From: Chlorops oryzae
Taxonomy: Eukaryota; Arthropoda; Insecta; Diptera; Chloropidae
Assembly (NCBI GenBank): GCA_020466095.1
Contig: CM035807.1
Coordinates: forward strand, 26,578,144 to 26,642,143
DNA length: 64,000 nucleotides
Direction: 5' to 3'
Position 1 is the stretch's first letter, and every line of letters begins with the position of its first letter. Below the pieces are notes generated by a model. It ran no database searches, was not told the origin of the DNA, and saw only the letters and a program-made list of their open reading frames with translations. Below, piece after piece: positions 26,705 to 40,502 of the stretch. The position numbers were made by a program, and so were the translations under genes.

Positions 26705-28208
26705 TATTTTTACATCACTATTTTTCTAATAACATAATTCTTATTATATAAAGATATAGACTTTGATTTGTTTTGGAAAGCCTTAGAGCTAATGTTCTAA
26801 AAAGAAATTATTTGTTGTCGTCTATTAGGTTGGATAAACATAGTACATAGCTTTACTGTCAAGAGCCGATCATAAGAATATACAATATATTACAATATAT
26901 TACAGATCATTGTGAATAGTAATAGAAATGTTCGATTGTTGAGCTCACTTTGGCTGTTCGGCATCTAAACTATTCCTTTTTCGCACTAAGGGGGTATGCA
27001 AGTGTAAAATTTGAAATTAAGAAAGTTATTTTTTTGTGGCTTAAATTTGTTAGAATATTCTGTCCAAAGGAAATCTTAAAACTCGAATTATTGGGGAAGG
27101 TACACCGGCTTAACTGAAGCAGCATCTATGCCGGTTACTGCCTTCCGATATGTTCCAACACGTTTTTCTCTGAACGAACTTTTTCTAAGTCTCTTGATTC
27201 GAGTTGTGGTGGACCGATTTAAGTTGAAATTCGTTACGCATGTCCTAAATATAATTGTCTATCGTCCCTACTGGATTCACTGAAAATATGAATACACCTT
27301 TAATGATTAAGAATCAATTACAAGTGTCGAAGTCTTGTAAAGCAGGGCCCTGGAACTTCGCGAATGTTTTATATTTATGTTCAATTTGTTTAAATTTATT
27401 TCTCATGGCTTTAATAATTATTTGGGAGGAAAAAGCTATACTAGAAATATTTTTAATTTTTTAAACACAATTCTACAAAAGAAAAGCCCCCAAATCAAAG
27501 CTGCATTTCCAAAATGTAGCGTGAGTTTCTGACAATATTCGGCACATCAAAACATATCAAACTATTTCCAATCGACTGCGCATGTGAATGGGACTAATTC
27601 CATATGTTTGCAAATTAGATTTCTTCACTATGTAAAATACGCCCTAAAATCAGATTTTTTAAATCCCAAAATTGATACCAAAATTACCTAAAATCAAAAT
27701 CATTTTTCCGCAGCTCAGTGCCCGATAACTGAGCAACCAAATTATGTTTCTTGGAATGTTTTTAAAAAAGACCTTCAAGTTTTAGATTTGATAACCTTCG
27801 AAAAGAAAATTTATTATACTTGTCTACCTTACACTCATTATATTTTTGGTCCATTTCATTTTCGACCAGTTCTTTCGAAAATTTGTAAGTATAAAAAACT
27901 ACGAGGTACTGAATTCAATATACCGAGGTTTCTTTGGAAATTTGTGACCAAGTTGATGAAACGCTCACTACTCTTCTAAATCTTTAAGTCAAGAATTGCT
28001 TAAGAAAACTTATTTCCACTAAATCAGTTCCAATTGGCCGATAACATGGCGAATTCAATCATAAGCGCCACAAAGGAGGACCCTTTTTTAAATTCTTCAA
28101 CAATACAATTAGATGTTTTAAGTCGGTATGGCCTCGGGTAGACATCACTTGACTTTAATGGTTTCCACTGTGCATACACACAGTGTATGAATTTTGCCTG
28201 ATGCAGGA
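26705..28208. other. Non-coding
   Basis: Nothing recognised between the mariner and the hAT-like element at 28217. Confidence 0.6.
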
Positions 28209-28216
28209 TTGTAGCC

Positions 28217-28411
28217 TAGGCCTGCCAATCCCTGGATTTAAAAAAATAGTAATAAATTGTTTTAGTCGTAAAAAAATCGTATAAAATCGTTTGAATCCGT
28301 TTAATCGTTTAGTCAAAGTTAAAATATATGAATATGTTCATCAATTTGTTTTTGAATAATCAAAAAAACTACCGGGACTAATTCCGGAATCCCGGGATTT
28401 TCACATTCCTA
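28217..28411. mobile_element. hAT-like miniature element, CCCGGG-rich, copy 2
   Basis: Same family as 13774-13996 (shared ATTTAAAAAAATAGTAATAA block). Flanked by TTGTAGCC (28209-28216) and TTATAGCC (28412-28419), 7 of 8 matching. It inserted at the edge of another repeat (28412-28520). Confidence 0.65.
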
Positions 28412-28520
28412 TTATAGCCATAAGCAAAATCCATCGGCCGAGATTTGGTCCAAGCTCACCTTATTAACAACCACATCTCCATCAATACTCGTACAAGGTG
28501 ACCTCAAATCGATCAGGCAC
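28412..28520. repeat. Dispersed repeat, copy at 28.4 kb
   Basis: About 100 bp matching 57542-57645 in direct orientation at roughly three quarters identity by eye (shared AAAATCCAT, AGCTCACCTTAT, AACAA blocks). It is a fragment of an unidentified mobile element. Confidence 0.5.
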
Positions 28521-29435
28521 GCATGTTCAGCCACGTGGGGCTCCTGGTCCACGCTGTAGCAAATTGGTTTGGTCAACCTTTCGTGACTTGACACAAGCCA
28601 CTACTATTTTGCACTTCTATACCCAATCTTCAGTGATGTTAAACTGTTGGCTGGGGTCCGCCGGTTTTGCCAAGCCCGTAAATCATAAGATTTCCCTCGC
28701 GGGAATTCTTCAATTAATGTGAAAGTTTGAGCTTAGAGGAAAGTACACCCCTCCCCCCATTCATAGCAGCCACTGATTTCGTTTCGTCTTTCGTTTTTTG
28801 TTTGGTTCGCCAACATGCTGACAGCCAAATTGAGACCGAAACGAAAAAGCTTAAGACTTCTAATCGCGATTATGTTGGCCAACATTTCGTTAGCAATATT
28901 TTGCAATAAGCACTAATGGGCGTCCTTTATTTGGTTTCTTTTGATCGCTGTTCAACAGCAGTGGCTGGTGGTGGTCATATGTCCAATTTGTAAAAATGTA
29001 TTTCTTCACTTCACCTCACTGTGTTGGCGTCTGTTGACCTCGGCATTACCACAACAGGTGAGAATGACCTTAATATGAGCAATCGCGAAAATTGGTTTAC
29101 ATCGATACGCCAAAACGCCATTACATACATATGCCACGGGAGCCATGGCATCAACGAATACACTCAAATGTTCACAAATCGGTTATATATAGATAGCTTT
29201 TTTGTTTTTCTTTTCTTTTTTGTCTTTTCATTAGATGCACGTGATGTCCGCTCGTATTGCTGGGTGTGCTTTCTTCGCCTTTCCGCCCTCTTTTGCCAGT
29301 ATTATTTTCCACTTAATCGCTTTTTTCCTTGCACGCTGTCTTCTCATCTTCTCGTCGTCTTTTATTTTATTTTTATTTTTATTTTTGATTTTTTTTTTTT
29401 TTTCGACTTTGTAAAGATGGATTTCTGAGTACCTG

Positions 29436-30116
29436 CCCTGCAGTAAATGCGGGGCTAATTGATCCCTTCGTCACCACTGTCATTCTATAGACATGGTCAA
29501 CGAGGAGGTCTACAGTTCAATTTTCTTGAGCATTCATAAAATGAATTTGCTGCACGAGAATCAGAAGGATCCGTAGCGTAATGGCTAGCATGTCCGATCA
29601 TCAACCCGAAGGTTCGTGTTCGAATCCCTTCTTATGGGTGAGAAGAGAGAAGAAAAGTTTCCATTGTGAATTCTCATGAATGCTTTCATAGTTCGTGCAA
29701 AAATTCCCATGATTTATATTTTCAATAACTTAATTTTTTAAATTTTTTCTCACAAAAATATTTTTTTAAGCCTGTTAAGTACCTATAATATGTATTATCC
29801 ACTTACAAAAAAAAAAAAAAAAAATTCGGCACCCGCCCGAGTGAGATTTGAACTCGGGTCTTCAGGTCGAAAGGCAGCACTCTTCACATTGAGCCATCTG
29901 AGCCCTGTGCGCGGCGCTTTCTATTTAAGTAATATAGCTAATGAGCTGCCTCTACAGCATCACTAGTTCAATCGTCAACTGGTGTCCGTTCGAACATATG
30001 CTAATACAAAATGTCCATAGGAGAATACATTGGCACGGGTACAGTTGGTCACTAGTACCGGTGGCGGAGGAACTAGTAACAGATTGAATCCGTCACTAGT
30101 GACAATTACTGCAGGG
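29436..30116 (-). mobile_element. TIR element with two convergent tRNA-like modules, copy B
   Basis: Inverted relative to copy A. Ends are CCCTGCAGTAA (29436) and TTACTGCAGGG (to 30116). Module 2 is on the plus strand at about 29564-29628 and module 1 on the minus strand at about 29831-29916, separated by a T/A-run region. The two copies align along their length by eye with scattered differences and small indels. Confidence 0.75.
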
Positions 30117-33100
30117 ATATTCTTTGTTGTCGACGGTCATACGTACATCTTTCTTCGCACGTTTTCGCGCGATGTTTTCTAAAAATATTCAATTCTTAGA
30201 ACAAAGCCAAGAACACCAATCTACAGTTCTTTAGTTCACTACTTTTATCGTAGGTATCTTTTTCTATTTTACTATTTCTATTTACTTAATCGGAATTCAT
30301 CTCGCTACGTTGTGTTTATATGTATGTTTATGCCTATTTGTGATTTCATACTTTTTACGTAATATGGTAAACAATGTAACAGTAATGCTTAGCAATCAAT
30401 AAATAATAGATGAATTAAATTGATCATAAAACCAAAGAAATAAATAAATAAATAAAATAAAAAAACTTGAAAAATTATAATTTAAAAATTCATCAAATTC
30501 GAAATGCGATAAACGTTGAAAGTTTCGCAACGATTTTTAATAAGAAATCAACTCGTTAAGTTTCAGCGGCCCATTAAATAACTTTAATCAGCGCTAGAAA
30601 CACGCTAGAAACACAATATGCCAGACTTAGTTAACTCACTTAGTACACATACACACAGACATCCATCCACACATGCTCACACATGAATGTGTTCGTATGG
30701 GCACATTAAAATCCACTGTTTATCACTGCACGTGCTCGAGTTTCGTTCCGCTAATCATGTGATAAATTCAAATCATCAAACATGAATTGGATCCGAATCA
30801 ACGTCTATTCGGACAGAATGATTCGCTTTGATTGTTCTTTATATGTTCTATTGTATGTCGACGGGGTGGGGTCTTGGCCGGTTTAATCTTTGGCGATTTA
30901 TGCGATTATCGTGACATTTTCAAATGGCTCTTAAGAGCTTTTTCTTAACTTGAAAAATGAAAATAAAAAATAAAAAGAATTTCTTCAATTTGGCTTATGC
31001 CATTCAAATGAACTGGATTCGGATTCTGATTAATGAAATGAAACTTGGGGGTTTTTCGTATATTTCTTTATTGAAATTTAGCAACACGAGTCGCAGAAAA
31101 ATCGTACGTAAAGACTTATGGATAATTAATTGATATGTATCCTTTTCTGAAATGGGTTATTTCGAGTATACATACGTGCAAGAGCACATGTTCAACTACT
31201 TACCATCGATGGAACTAGAATCATCTAGGTATAAAAACCGGATCTTCACCTCGATCCATTATGAATAAAAGATGAAAGAAGAAGAGATATTAATTTCCAT
31301 TTGTCGAAATTTCTCGATTTTATTTAAATTCAGAATATTTAAACGTCAAGTCTAGAAAATTATATAAAGATGAAAACGCGTGCGCAACATAAAAAAAAGG
31401 CTGAATAGAGTGAAGTCAGAAGTTTTTTTTTGTAATAATTTTGCATACAGGTTATCCCGTACTAAAGTGCTTTCCTTTACAGGGTTCATAGTGGGAGTCA
31501 TGGTGAACAAAAATTCTTATGAGAGGGAGTTCAAAAATGTAACCCTGAAGAGTTAAAAGGGGAGAAATAACTTGGTAGTAGTTTGAGAAAAATATTAATT
31601 CCCTTAAACATTGCATTTCAGAAAATGCATTTGTATACAGTTTAACAGACAATTGTCAGGCCTTTTTAAGCGTATAAAATGTTCTTTTACTTATTTTCAG
31701 TTTTAAGGATTATTTTACCATCAGAAAATATACCTTCATATGAAATAAATATATGATACTTTATTTGTGGTCTTACCCAGCAAAAAAAAAAAAATTATTG
31801 AAAAACGAGCTTAAATAATAATTTTAAAAACTTCCGGCCACAGAAGATCAAATCAAAATTCCGAGACAGCACTTTTGAACATTTTTGATCGCAATCGACT
31901 TTTTTTCAAGTCGCCTTTCTGATAAAAACAATAAAATATGCGCTCTCTTTTCGATCAGAAATGATACTTTTGTCAGGAGAAAATGGAAACCTAATCACGA
32001 CTATTCTTGGGAAATCGTATTTGATATCATTTGCGAGTCCTTTGTCGTGTCATTTTTCCAGTCATTTGCGATTGATTTATTAATCTCGAATGATATCAAT
32101 CTCTTTTTAATCATCACTTACTGATAAATCGCTGGGCATAAGAAATAATTATAAAACAATAAAAAAATCATTAATATTAAATAGAATAAAAATAATATTA
32201 ACAAAACTAACTATTTGATTACCATCCATGGCTCGCTAGCTTAGTCTGGTTTTAATTTTTATTCAAATTAAAAACTTTTAAGAAAATAGGAGGCAGGTTC
32301 GTTTAGCTTTTTAGATTGCCCGTGCAAAAATTTCCCATTTGAGTGAGCGTTAAAATTGTTTTGGAAACTTACCTTAATACAGTGTATTCTCTCTTAAATG
32401 GACACCTAGGGGTACGAAAAATATTTCCGCTTAACGGAGGTGTCCGCTTAAAAAAAAACTTTACAAAACGTAACATACTTTTCCATGGGTATTTGCTTCG
32501 CAAACTGACTTATAAAGTCATTAAACGAAATGGACTTAAGCCTTTATTCGAAAAAGGATGGAAGTTTTATATGAATAATCGTAAATTTTGTGAAGTATCT
32601 TCGAAGGGTCCGTTCATTCAACCTCCTAAAAACTTGCGATCTGCCAAATTTTCCAAAAAATTTTGCGATCGTACATGAGTCCCTCTAAAATAAATTCTGA
32701 ACACAAAAAATAAATTTGAATACTTAGACATGTAAATATCCCTCTGTTTAATAACTGATCAATACCAGTTCATTATCAACAAATTTCACTTTAAGAGTGA
32801 CTTTTAATTTATTAAAAATTGTTAAGTATTCGCAAATTAATATAAAATCGCGACTTTGGTTCTTTGGATAAAAATAATAAAAAAAATTAAATTTTTTATC
32901 AATAACAAAAAAATAATTATATGAAGGGTCAATAACCTTAAACTGTGCAGAAAAACGACACAGAATTAATCTACATTTCAGTTTTTGTGTTTTTGACAAA
33001 AAAAAAGTCAATAAACTTATAAAAAAATCATGCGTTCATTAAGCGCTGAATATGACGGCTTATGATTTAATTCATTGATTTAATCTCTTGGGCGTTTTAT

Positions 33101-34792
33101 TATTTTTTTGTTTTTCATTAATTGTAAAATATAATTTAATATTTAAGTACTTGACTTTTTATTTTAAAATTATGCAAATATCTAAATACGAGAGCTTGTA
33201 TCAGAATATATTTATAGATATGGCGCCAAAAAGAAGCGTGATCGCGTCTCCGTATCGCTTACACAACGCGGCATGAAAGTATCAAAATTTTATTCATGTT
33301 ATGCTTCAGAATTGAAGTAAAAACTATTGCGTGCTTATGTAAATATGTAGCCGACTATGTAGCCTACCTTCGTATAAACACAAACGATTGAGGTATAAGA
33401 ATCACTAAAGTTCCGCTTAAAAATCAATATTGAAATTTAAGACACAAAAACCCCCTCGCGAGGCAAATACACAAGCAAATAAATAGGTATCTATTTCATA
33501 TAAAAAAAAAACACTCTTTCAATGAAATGTTTAAAGGAATCATGTCTTGTGCTTTTCATGACGGCAACTACAAATCCGGTTACAAGAAAAAAACAAAAAG
33601 TTATTGCGGTTAAGGGCGAGTTTTTATTATTTTTTTTTGGGGGGGAAATAAACACTCATGTTCGTCAAAGAGAAATTTCACCTCAACTAACGTGTTCATA
33701 AAACTCGTTAAAGTAGGTATAAAGTCTCGTTGAATTCATAATTGCAAATGGGAACTGGGCTCGACAGAAAAGTTTCACCATTTTCATTCGCTTAACTGCA
33801 GACCCGAGACATGTAGTGCCCTTAAAGCCGTTCAAAGCGTTGAGCTCGTAAAAATAATTACAGCATTGCCTTGCGCCTTCTCGGCGTCATACATGGCGTG
33901 ACAATCGCACATACAGCTCGCTGGACAATCGTTCCGACTGGTAAAGTCATCGTTATGGTCTTTCTTTCAACCCTAATAGCTACTGGACAAAAAAAATTCA
34001 TTCACGAAAAATATAAGAATCTCCCCCCCCGACTTGTCCTTCTCTTTGCAGGGGCCACGAGTGTCAGAGAGACATAGGAAGAGCAAAAAAAAAAGATAGA
34101 TATAGAGAGAGAATAAAGAGAGAGAGAATGAGCGAATGGGGGAGAAAATCGAAACGTAGTTTTTTGTCCCCCTTTTCTTGCTGATATAACTGAAACATAA
34201 TCATCGCTTTCATTATTAACATGAACCTTATCGTCATGGTCATAATTATGGTCTCTTCGCTGTCGCTGTCGTCGTCGACGTTAACATTTACGCTTCAGTT
34301 GTTGTCTCATTGGCTGCCGTATTCAGGTCAAATCCAGTGTTTTTTAAGGTGTAAACACAATTTCAGTTAAACGATTAATTTCCATTGTATTGCACAGACA
34401 CACGCTAAATTGTATGCTACGTATGCGTACTACGTGGCGTATGTGCAATCGGTTTGTTGTGCTCTATTGCTGCATACCACATACGACGGAGTGGGCGCGT
34501 TTCTTTATAAGCCTTAGTTGGGTAGTTGCTTAAGTTGATGTAGGTCTTTCACGTGAGGTGTAGCTTGAAAATTTTTTTTTTTATTTTCGTTTCTCATGGA
34601 TTTATGAAGCAAAAAATCACATACTTGGAATTATGGAAATCGTTTTTCTTCGATTGCGATTGCTTCTGTTGTTGCTTGGTTATGAGTGTGTGGGTATTTT
34701 TGTAATATTCCATTTGCTACAAACAAACAAACAAATATGTTGAGCTTCTTGGAGATATGCCAAAGCAATTTTAAGGATACAAAGTGTATAAG
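30117..34792. other. Non-coding
   Basis: AT-rich. A frame of 111 codons at 32343-32678 overlaps a pogo-like end and a TTAAATGGACACC / GGTGTCCGCTTAA pair, so it is probably transposon debris. Otherwise nothing is assigned. Confidence 0.55.
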
Positions 34793-35168
34793 CCCTGCAG
34801 TAAAAAGGACGGCAATTTACTCAAAAAGAGTACTATCGGAGGATGGATGGCTTAGCCCATGACTATACAGACTGTGAACATTAAAAAGAGAACAACTGGA
34901 AATGCTATCGAAAGAAGATCTCTGAAAGGTTTGTGTTCTATTTCGTAATTAGTTTATTTGGAATAAATCCATCAATTAACCCCAAATTGAAGACAGGGGC
35001 TTCTATGATTTGAGTAGTTCAATATGGAAGTAATTGTTTTCCAATGGCATCGTTTAAAAGAAGAGATAATTGAATACATTGCCTGTCTACCTAATAGGGT
35101 GCTGTTTCAGTATATCTGTGAGCAGTTTTGAAATTTAGCTGGAGAATAGTTGGAAATTACTGCAGAGG
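34793..35168. mobile_element. CCCTGCAG-family miniature element, 376 bp
   Basis: Begins CCCTGCAGTAA and ends with TTACTGCAGAGG. The right part (GGAGAATAGTTGGAAATTAC) matches the right ends of the copies at 45249 and 51204. Confidence 0.45.
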
Positions 35169-35979
35169 ACTTATAGACCTTGTTTGTATTGACTTTTTAA
35201 CCTTATAAGCAGTAATGAGGCGTTACTTTTTAGGCGCATAAGTTATGGGATTTTGGGATTTTTTCTTCTTCTTGTTATACCTATAAAAAAATTCCTAGAA
35301 TTAAGCGGTAATTCTTATACCGCCGATAACTTCCATATTCCTTCGTTTGAGTTAAACAGCCAATATTCAGAATAAATTGTCTTTTCTCCCTTTGGAACGA
35401 ACTTTTATTAATAATTCATACGATTAGTGTTCTAATTTTGTCCACAGACAGAAATAAATTTAATAAATTCAAAAACTCGTTACATAATTTGAATCACTTC
35501 CGCACTTTTCCACTTCTATGGATAAACAAAACAATGTTGAAATAATTTTCTCTTTTTTTTAGCGCCAATTGCCATTCTCCACATATTCCACAAAAAAAAA
35601 AAAATAATAAAAAAAAAACAAGTAACGCTCACACAAAACACCCATCTCGAACTATGTCGTCATTAATTCAATTACTTACTTCGACCAGATCCCGATAGAC
35701 CGACAGAGCGTTTTCTCATAGCTTTGGATTTTTCGATTTTTACAGTCAACATAATTCTCTTTCATTTGCTCTTTTTTTTACACTCTTCGAGTGCTCGCTC
35801 TCTTTGTCTCTTGTGATCGCTGTTCGTTTACGAAAATGGTGATTTCTAACAAAAGCGGATGTACCCGGTCCTCTCGAGACCCGAGACCAGAGACCAGTAA
35901 TTTGACAAATGAGGAATATGTTTAAATTATTTTGCTTTAACAGCTGCGACTGAATTACTCTCATCAAGAGTACCTATCT

Positions 35980-36543
35980 TTTTATACCCGACACTCTCGC
36001 TTTCGAGGGTATATTGCGTTTGTGCGGTTGTGTGTAAAAAATATGTATGGAAATGATCAGCGTCACCAGGAGAATTGATTTAGCCATGCCCGTCCGTATG
36101 TCCGTCGGTCCGTATACAGTTTTCTTCTCGAAGGAGTTGAGCTATGTTGATGAAATTTGCTATGCGTATTCAGGAAGAAAACGAGTAAGAATAAGTTGAC
36201 CGAATCGGACCATTTTTAAGGCTACCTCCAGTTCTAGGGTCTGCTATGAAAATCCAAAATCCGCCCCGAAATCGGACTTTTTCGAAATATTTCAATGAAA
36301 TTTAGAACTTGAGCGTATATTTAAGCCTCCGATTAAATTTCTTAAAATTGAAAAACTGGGCGTGGCAAGAGGGTCGATTTCATAAAGAAATTGAACAAAA
36401 ATCCAAAAAATTCAAAATCTCCAGAATACCTTGTCTTAATGGTAGTGATCTTGAGGCCTGTTTTAAAAAATTTCCAAACATACAATTTCTGTGTCGGGTA
36501 GTGTATGGTCGGGCTTGCCTGACTATAACACCCTTACATGTTT
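35980..36543. repeat. mini-me / DINE-1 (Helitron-like) repeat
   Basis: Begins TTTTTATACCCGACACTCTC with a short hairpin (CTCTCGCTTTCGAGGG), then GATCAGCGTCA...GGAGAATTGATTTAGCC and a GTCCGTMYGTCCGTCGGTCC block, then GATGAAATTTGCTATGCGTATTC. This order is typical of the abundant dipteran mini-me repeats. Right boundary approximate. Confidence 0.6.
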
Positions 36544-37014
36544 TTGTTTATTTTCAATAGATTCTTAGCAGATAAAATTCTGCTTAAAAATTGCGTCAAC
36601 AAATTACGTAAAAATCTTCTTTGAATTACAAAAAAGTCGCTATTTTTAGTGGAAATTCTAAATTAAAAATTCTTGTTTATATGTAAAATTACCGCGAGTC
36701 ATGCGAATTGTGGTTTTTGTTTTGGCTATTTGAAGACTTTCTAATTAGAATGGTGACCACATAATTGCATCTTTAAATATGTTTGTGTTTTCGCGATGAA
36801 GAGTACTTAACATGTTGAGATAGAAATCTGTAAGATTTTCCTTTTGATGGGCAATTCATTAAAGAGAAAATCATTTTAGGGAGGATGCTTGACAAAACCA
36901 AATCATTCGCTGTAATCAGTGATAGTTTTCGCCATAGCAAGATCGACGCTTATGTTTTTATAATGAAACTTCTTCAAGAAATCAGAATTCATGAATGTCC
37001 CTTTTCAAAACATA

Positions 37015-37137
37015 TCGTCGGCTTAAAGTGTAAGCCTGCTAACTAACAATTTCAAAATATTACAGGGTAAACAAAAAAACATTTTTTTTTTTTCAAGACT
37101 TAAAGCTAAGGAAGGAAACCCAAAATATGGATGGTTT
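37015..37137 (-). mobile_element. Truncated copy of the TCGTCGG miniature element
   Basis: Matches the right-hand ~125 bp of 46603-46987 in inverted orientation (TCGTCGGCTTAAAGTGTAAG... through CCAAAATATGGATGG) and then stops. The other end is missing. Confidence 0.7.
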
Positions 37138-38823
37138 CAGGACTAATCTAGACGTGGGCTCTATAACATTTTTTTATATTTACGAACCAAAAATGGTGTA
37201 AAACTCTCTTACGTAATTAATGGGCAGCTCCTAAGTCCTTTTAAATCTTTCATTCAATTGACTTCGTGCGAAGCCCCTTTGGGCGCGAGGCCGTGGGCGA
37301 TGGCCCACTTTAATATATTAAAAAATTTATACTGATTGATCAACATACTTTTCAATGGCAATGATTATTGTTTCTTCCGCTTTCGGAGTTCTTTGAATGA
37401 ACATATCTCAGTTGAGAAGTCATACAGTCTAATAAAAAATTTTTTTATTACCGTCTTTAAAACTGATTTCAAATGCCCACACGCCTCATGGAACTATCAA
37501 TTTAGTTAGTCTTCATCCATTAGTTGTGCTTGCAGATATCTGTGATTCATACAGCGCCGGTCTTAGCACTGTCAGCGCTATGGTCGAGATTTATTCCGCG
37601 CCCTCTAAATGAAAATAAAATTCATACCAAAACAGTGCTGTGGTACTCCTTTATATCCGGCGCGCCGGCGGCCCAACCGGTTGAGTCAAAAAACGATTTA
37701 TATGTCAAAAATTCTGACGTTTACACTTGTTGACGATTGTTTTGAAAGAGATTTCGTCAATATCGTCAAATGTGTAAATGCCCTCTTATCGTTTCTCTAC
37801 AATCTGTAGACATTGCTGACCCATCGAGGGCTCATGACATGACACGAATCACATTAAATATTAACTTGCGTTATAAAATTTGAAAAGTCGACAACGATAT
37901 GCTATCCATATCGACACCTCACAACGAGCAAAGCCTTTTTCAATTCAATTTCATCAATTATTCATGATCAGTTTTCACTTATTGACTTTTTACAATTGAG
38001 GTGTGTCGTCGTCGTGTTTTATTTGTTTTTATTTTTGTATTTTTTATTACCAAAAAATATTTTGTAATAGAGGCCAAATCTGACAAGTGATGATGATTGC
38101 TTTGCACCGTACCAGCGATACGAGGGCAAGCACTTTCATGATTGATGAAAGCAATTTTTAAAGAGCCCTTGACCTTTTTCTTTCCCATTTGATGTCGTTT
38201 CGCTTCTTTTTCGGTTTGAGTGAAATGCTTTTCTAAGTTTGAATGAGCGGAAAGTTGTCCTAATTTGAAACGTGATATTTCTCCTCTCAATCACATGATT
38301 TCCACATTCGTTTTTCTTCAATTTGTTTTTTTTATTTTTTTTTTTTGTCTCTTTATAGTTCGATGACAATCAATATTTCCAAAGATTATAAGAAATTCAT
38401 CTGTAGTCCTTAATGTAATTTAATCGTCGCGTTTCGGTGGTAAATTTTTATATATTTATGTTTTTCTTTTTTATAGCTCTAACATTAAATAATGAGTTTG
38501 GAGTTACGACAATGGCTATGGGGTTTTTTAGGGGGCCTTATGGAAGATAAGATATCATTATCTTTTTTATTTTTGACGAATGCTGAAGACGACAAGTGTG
38601 CGTTCTTTTTGCTTATCAAAAATGAACGTCTACAGTGAGCTCTTGATTTGGATATGGAATGCACTGTTTTAACTAAAAGATTTGCTGTGATAATACTAAT
38701 CAAAATGATAAGGAAGTTTTATTTACCTTGTCTTAATTTAAAGTCGACACATCACTTCACAAACCCAAACACGAGTAATACATACATACAAACATACATC
38801 CATACATAATACATACATACCAG

Positions 38824-39318
38824 AGCTGTAAAAGAATTCATTCATTTGAGGCTTAAATCACTTTCATTCCCAGTTAAAAATTTCAAATTTTGATTGAATT
38901 CATTTGTACGACAATCGAATTATGAATGAAAACTTTCAATTCTTCATTCAGCTGTCAAAAATGATTTACGAATTCAAATTTATAATTCTTTTTTTTTTAA
39001 AGCTCCGAGCTAACTCATTTTGATTTTAACTTACAATTTTTAAATCAAATCAATTTGCCTTTGATATATCGCCAAGGTGTATTTAAAAAGGTGATATCAA
39101 TAGTGGTCCTCATGCAGGTTCGCAGATTTTACGAAATGGGAAACTTTGTGAAATGGGAAATGAACTGTCAAAATTGCATTCAAAAATCATTTTTGACAGC
39201 TGAATTATGAATTCAAAGTTTTCATTCATAATTCATTAGATCGAAAATTTGAATGAAATCTTTAAAAGGAAATTCAAAAGGCTGAAATTTGAAAGTGATT
39301 TAATTCATTTACAGCCGT
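38824..39318. mobile_element. Foldback element, about 495 bp
   Basis: Arms of about 150 bp (38824-38985 and 39165-39318), with outer GCTGTAAAAGAATT/AATTCATTTACAGC and inner CAGCTGTCAAAAATGATT repeats in inverse order. Arms are imperfect. Confidence 0.6.
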
Positions 39319-40054
39319 GATACATAATATGTACATTAGGGCAAGGTAAGGAGGTCAGATCTGGCAGTGTTTTGCCACGAAATGGCACTAAATGGTACTA
39401 AATTCGTGGGGCAGACAGACAAATAAATGAAAGCGTAAATAAAAATTTAGTTAGAAAAATAAACAAATAAAAAAAAATTTCGAAAAAAGTAGAATAATGA
39501 GTAAACAAACAAAAAAAGTTTATGAAAATAAATAAATAAACGCGTTCACGCGATTTAATTCCAAGCGAATTCTATTGCTTTTGACGCAAAATTCGGAAGG
39601 TCTGCAGACAATTTTGACGCTTCTAACAATAAAAGAACAATTTTGGACAAATGTTTGATCGCATTGCATGTTAAAAAAAAAATTATCTAATCTTTAATAA
39701 TGGAAACTTTTTAGAGGGAAATAAGTGAAGTGCGACAGCCAGGCTATAATTAAAATTAAAATTTCACACTCATGGCTTTAAAAAAAAAAATGATTTCAAG
39801 GTTGCGGAATACTCATTGGTGGATTAATCAATTTGCTCCATTTCAAAGTCAATCAGAGAAACAAGAAAATTATATTTTAAAAAATCATATTTTTAGCTTT
39901 CCACTCGGCAATCGTATTTAAAGAGGCAAGATCGATAGACTGATTGCATAGATTGTTGATTCTATCCAAGAGCTGGGGCTGTTCCAGATGTCTGTTGATT
40001 TTGAAAGCTCACACCGACTATGATCAAAACTGTTGAAATAAAATTTATTTTACA

Positions 40055-40300
40055 ATTTAACCCCATTTAAAAAATAAGACTTTGTTGAAATAAATGTACA
40101 GACATGTGCAATAAAATAGAAGCGTTACGAAGCAACACAAATAGAGCCACCAACTCAAAATATCTTCAAAATCGTGCGAAGATTCTTCAGTTGGCAGAAA
40201 TATTTATGTCCTTTCTTAGCAGTGCTATTGCATTGACCACAACTGTATATGAATTTGATTTTATTCGAAATGAATGGGGATGAATGTTTGGATTTTGGAG
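40055..40300 (-). repeat. Dispersed repeat containing a Tc1-like miniature element, copy 1
   Basis: Inverted copy of 47965-48211. The core at 40099-40245 (147 bp) has ends CAGACATGTGCAAT and CAGTTGTGGTCAAT (imperfect TIRs) flanked by TA on both sides. Similarity extends beyond the core, so the 147-bp element sits in an older repeat that was copied with it. Confidence 0.65.
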
Positions 40301-40307
40301 TAAGTAC

Positions 40308-40502
40308 CCAGCAGCGAAAAGCGAGTACTCCTAGAGTAATCTTAAAGTACTCCCAAAATGGAGTACTAATACTCCCTTTTAATTTGGCAACCATTGCTTT
40401 GAACTGTCTTTTTTTAACATTGAGCTGTCATTGGAAACAACTACTCGCTTTTAAGGTACAAAAGGGAGTACTTCAAGAGTAGTCCCAAAAGGAGTATTTC
40501 TT
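40308..40502. mobile_element. Short GAGTACTC-rich miniature element
   Basis: About 190 bp bounded by repeated AGTACTCC/GGAGTACT blocks in inverse order. It includes an inverted version of the GACAGCTCAATG block seen in the 45249 and 51204 elements, so it is probably an opposite-orientation relative. Confidence 0.35.
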
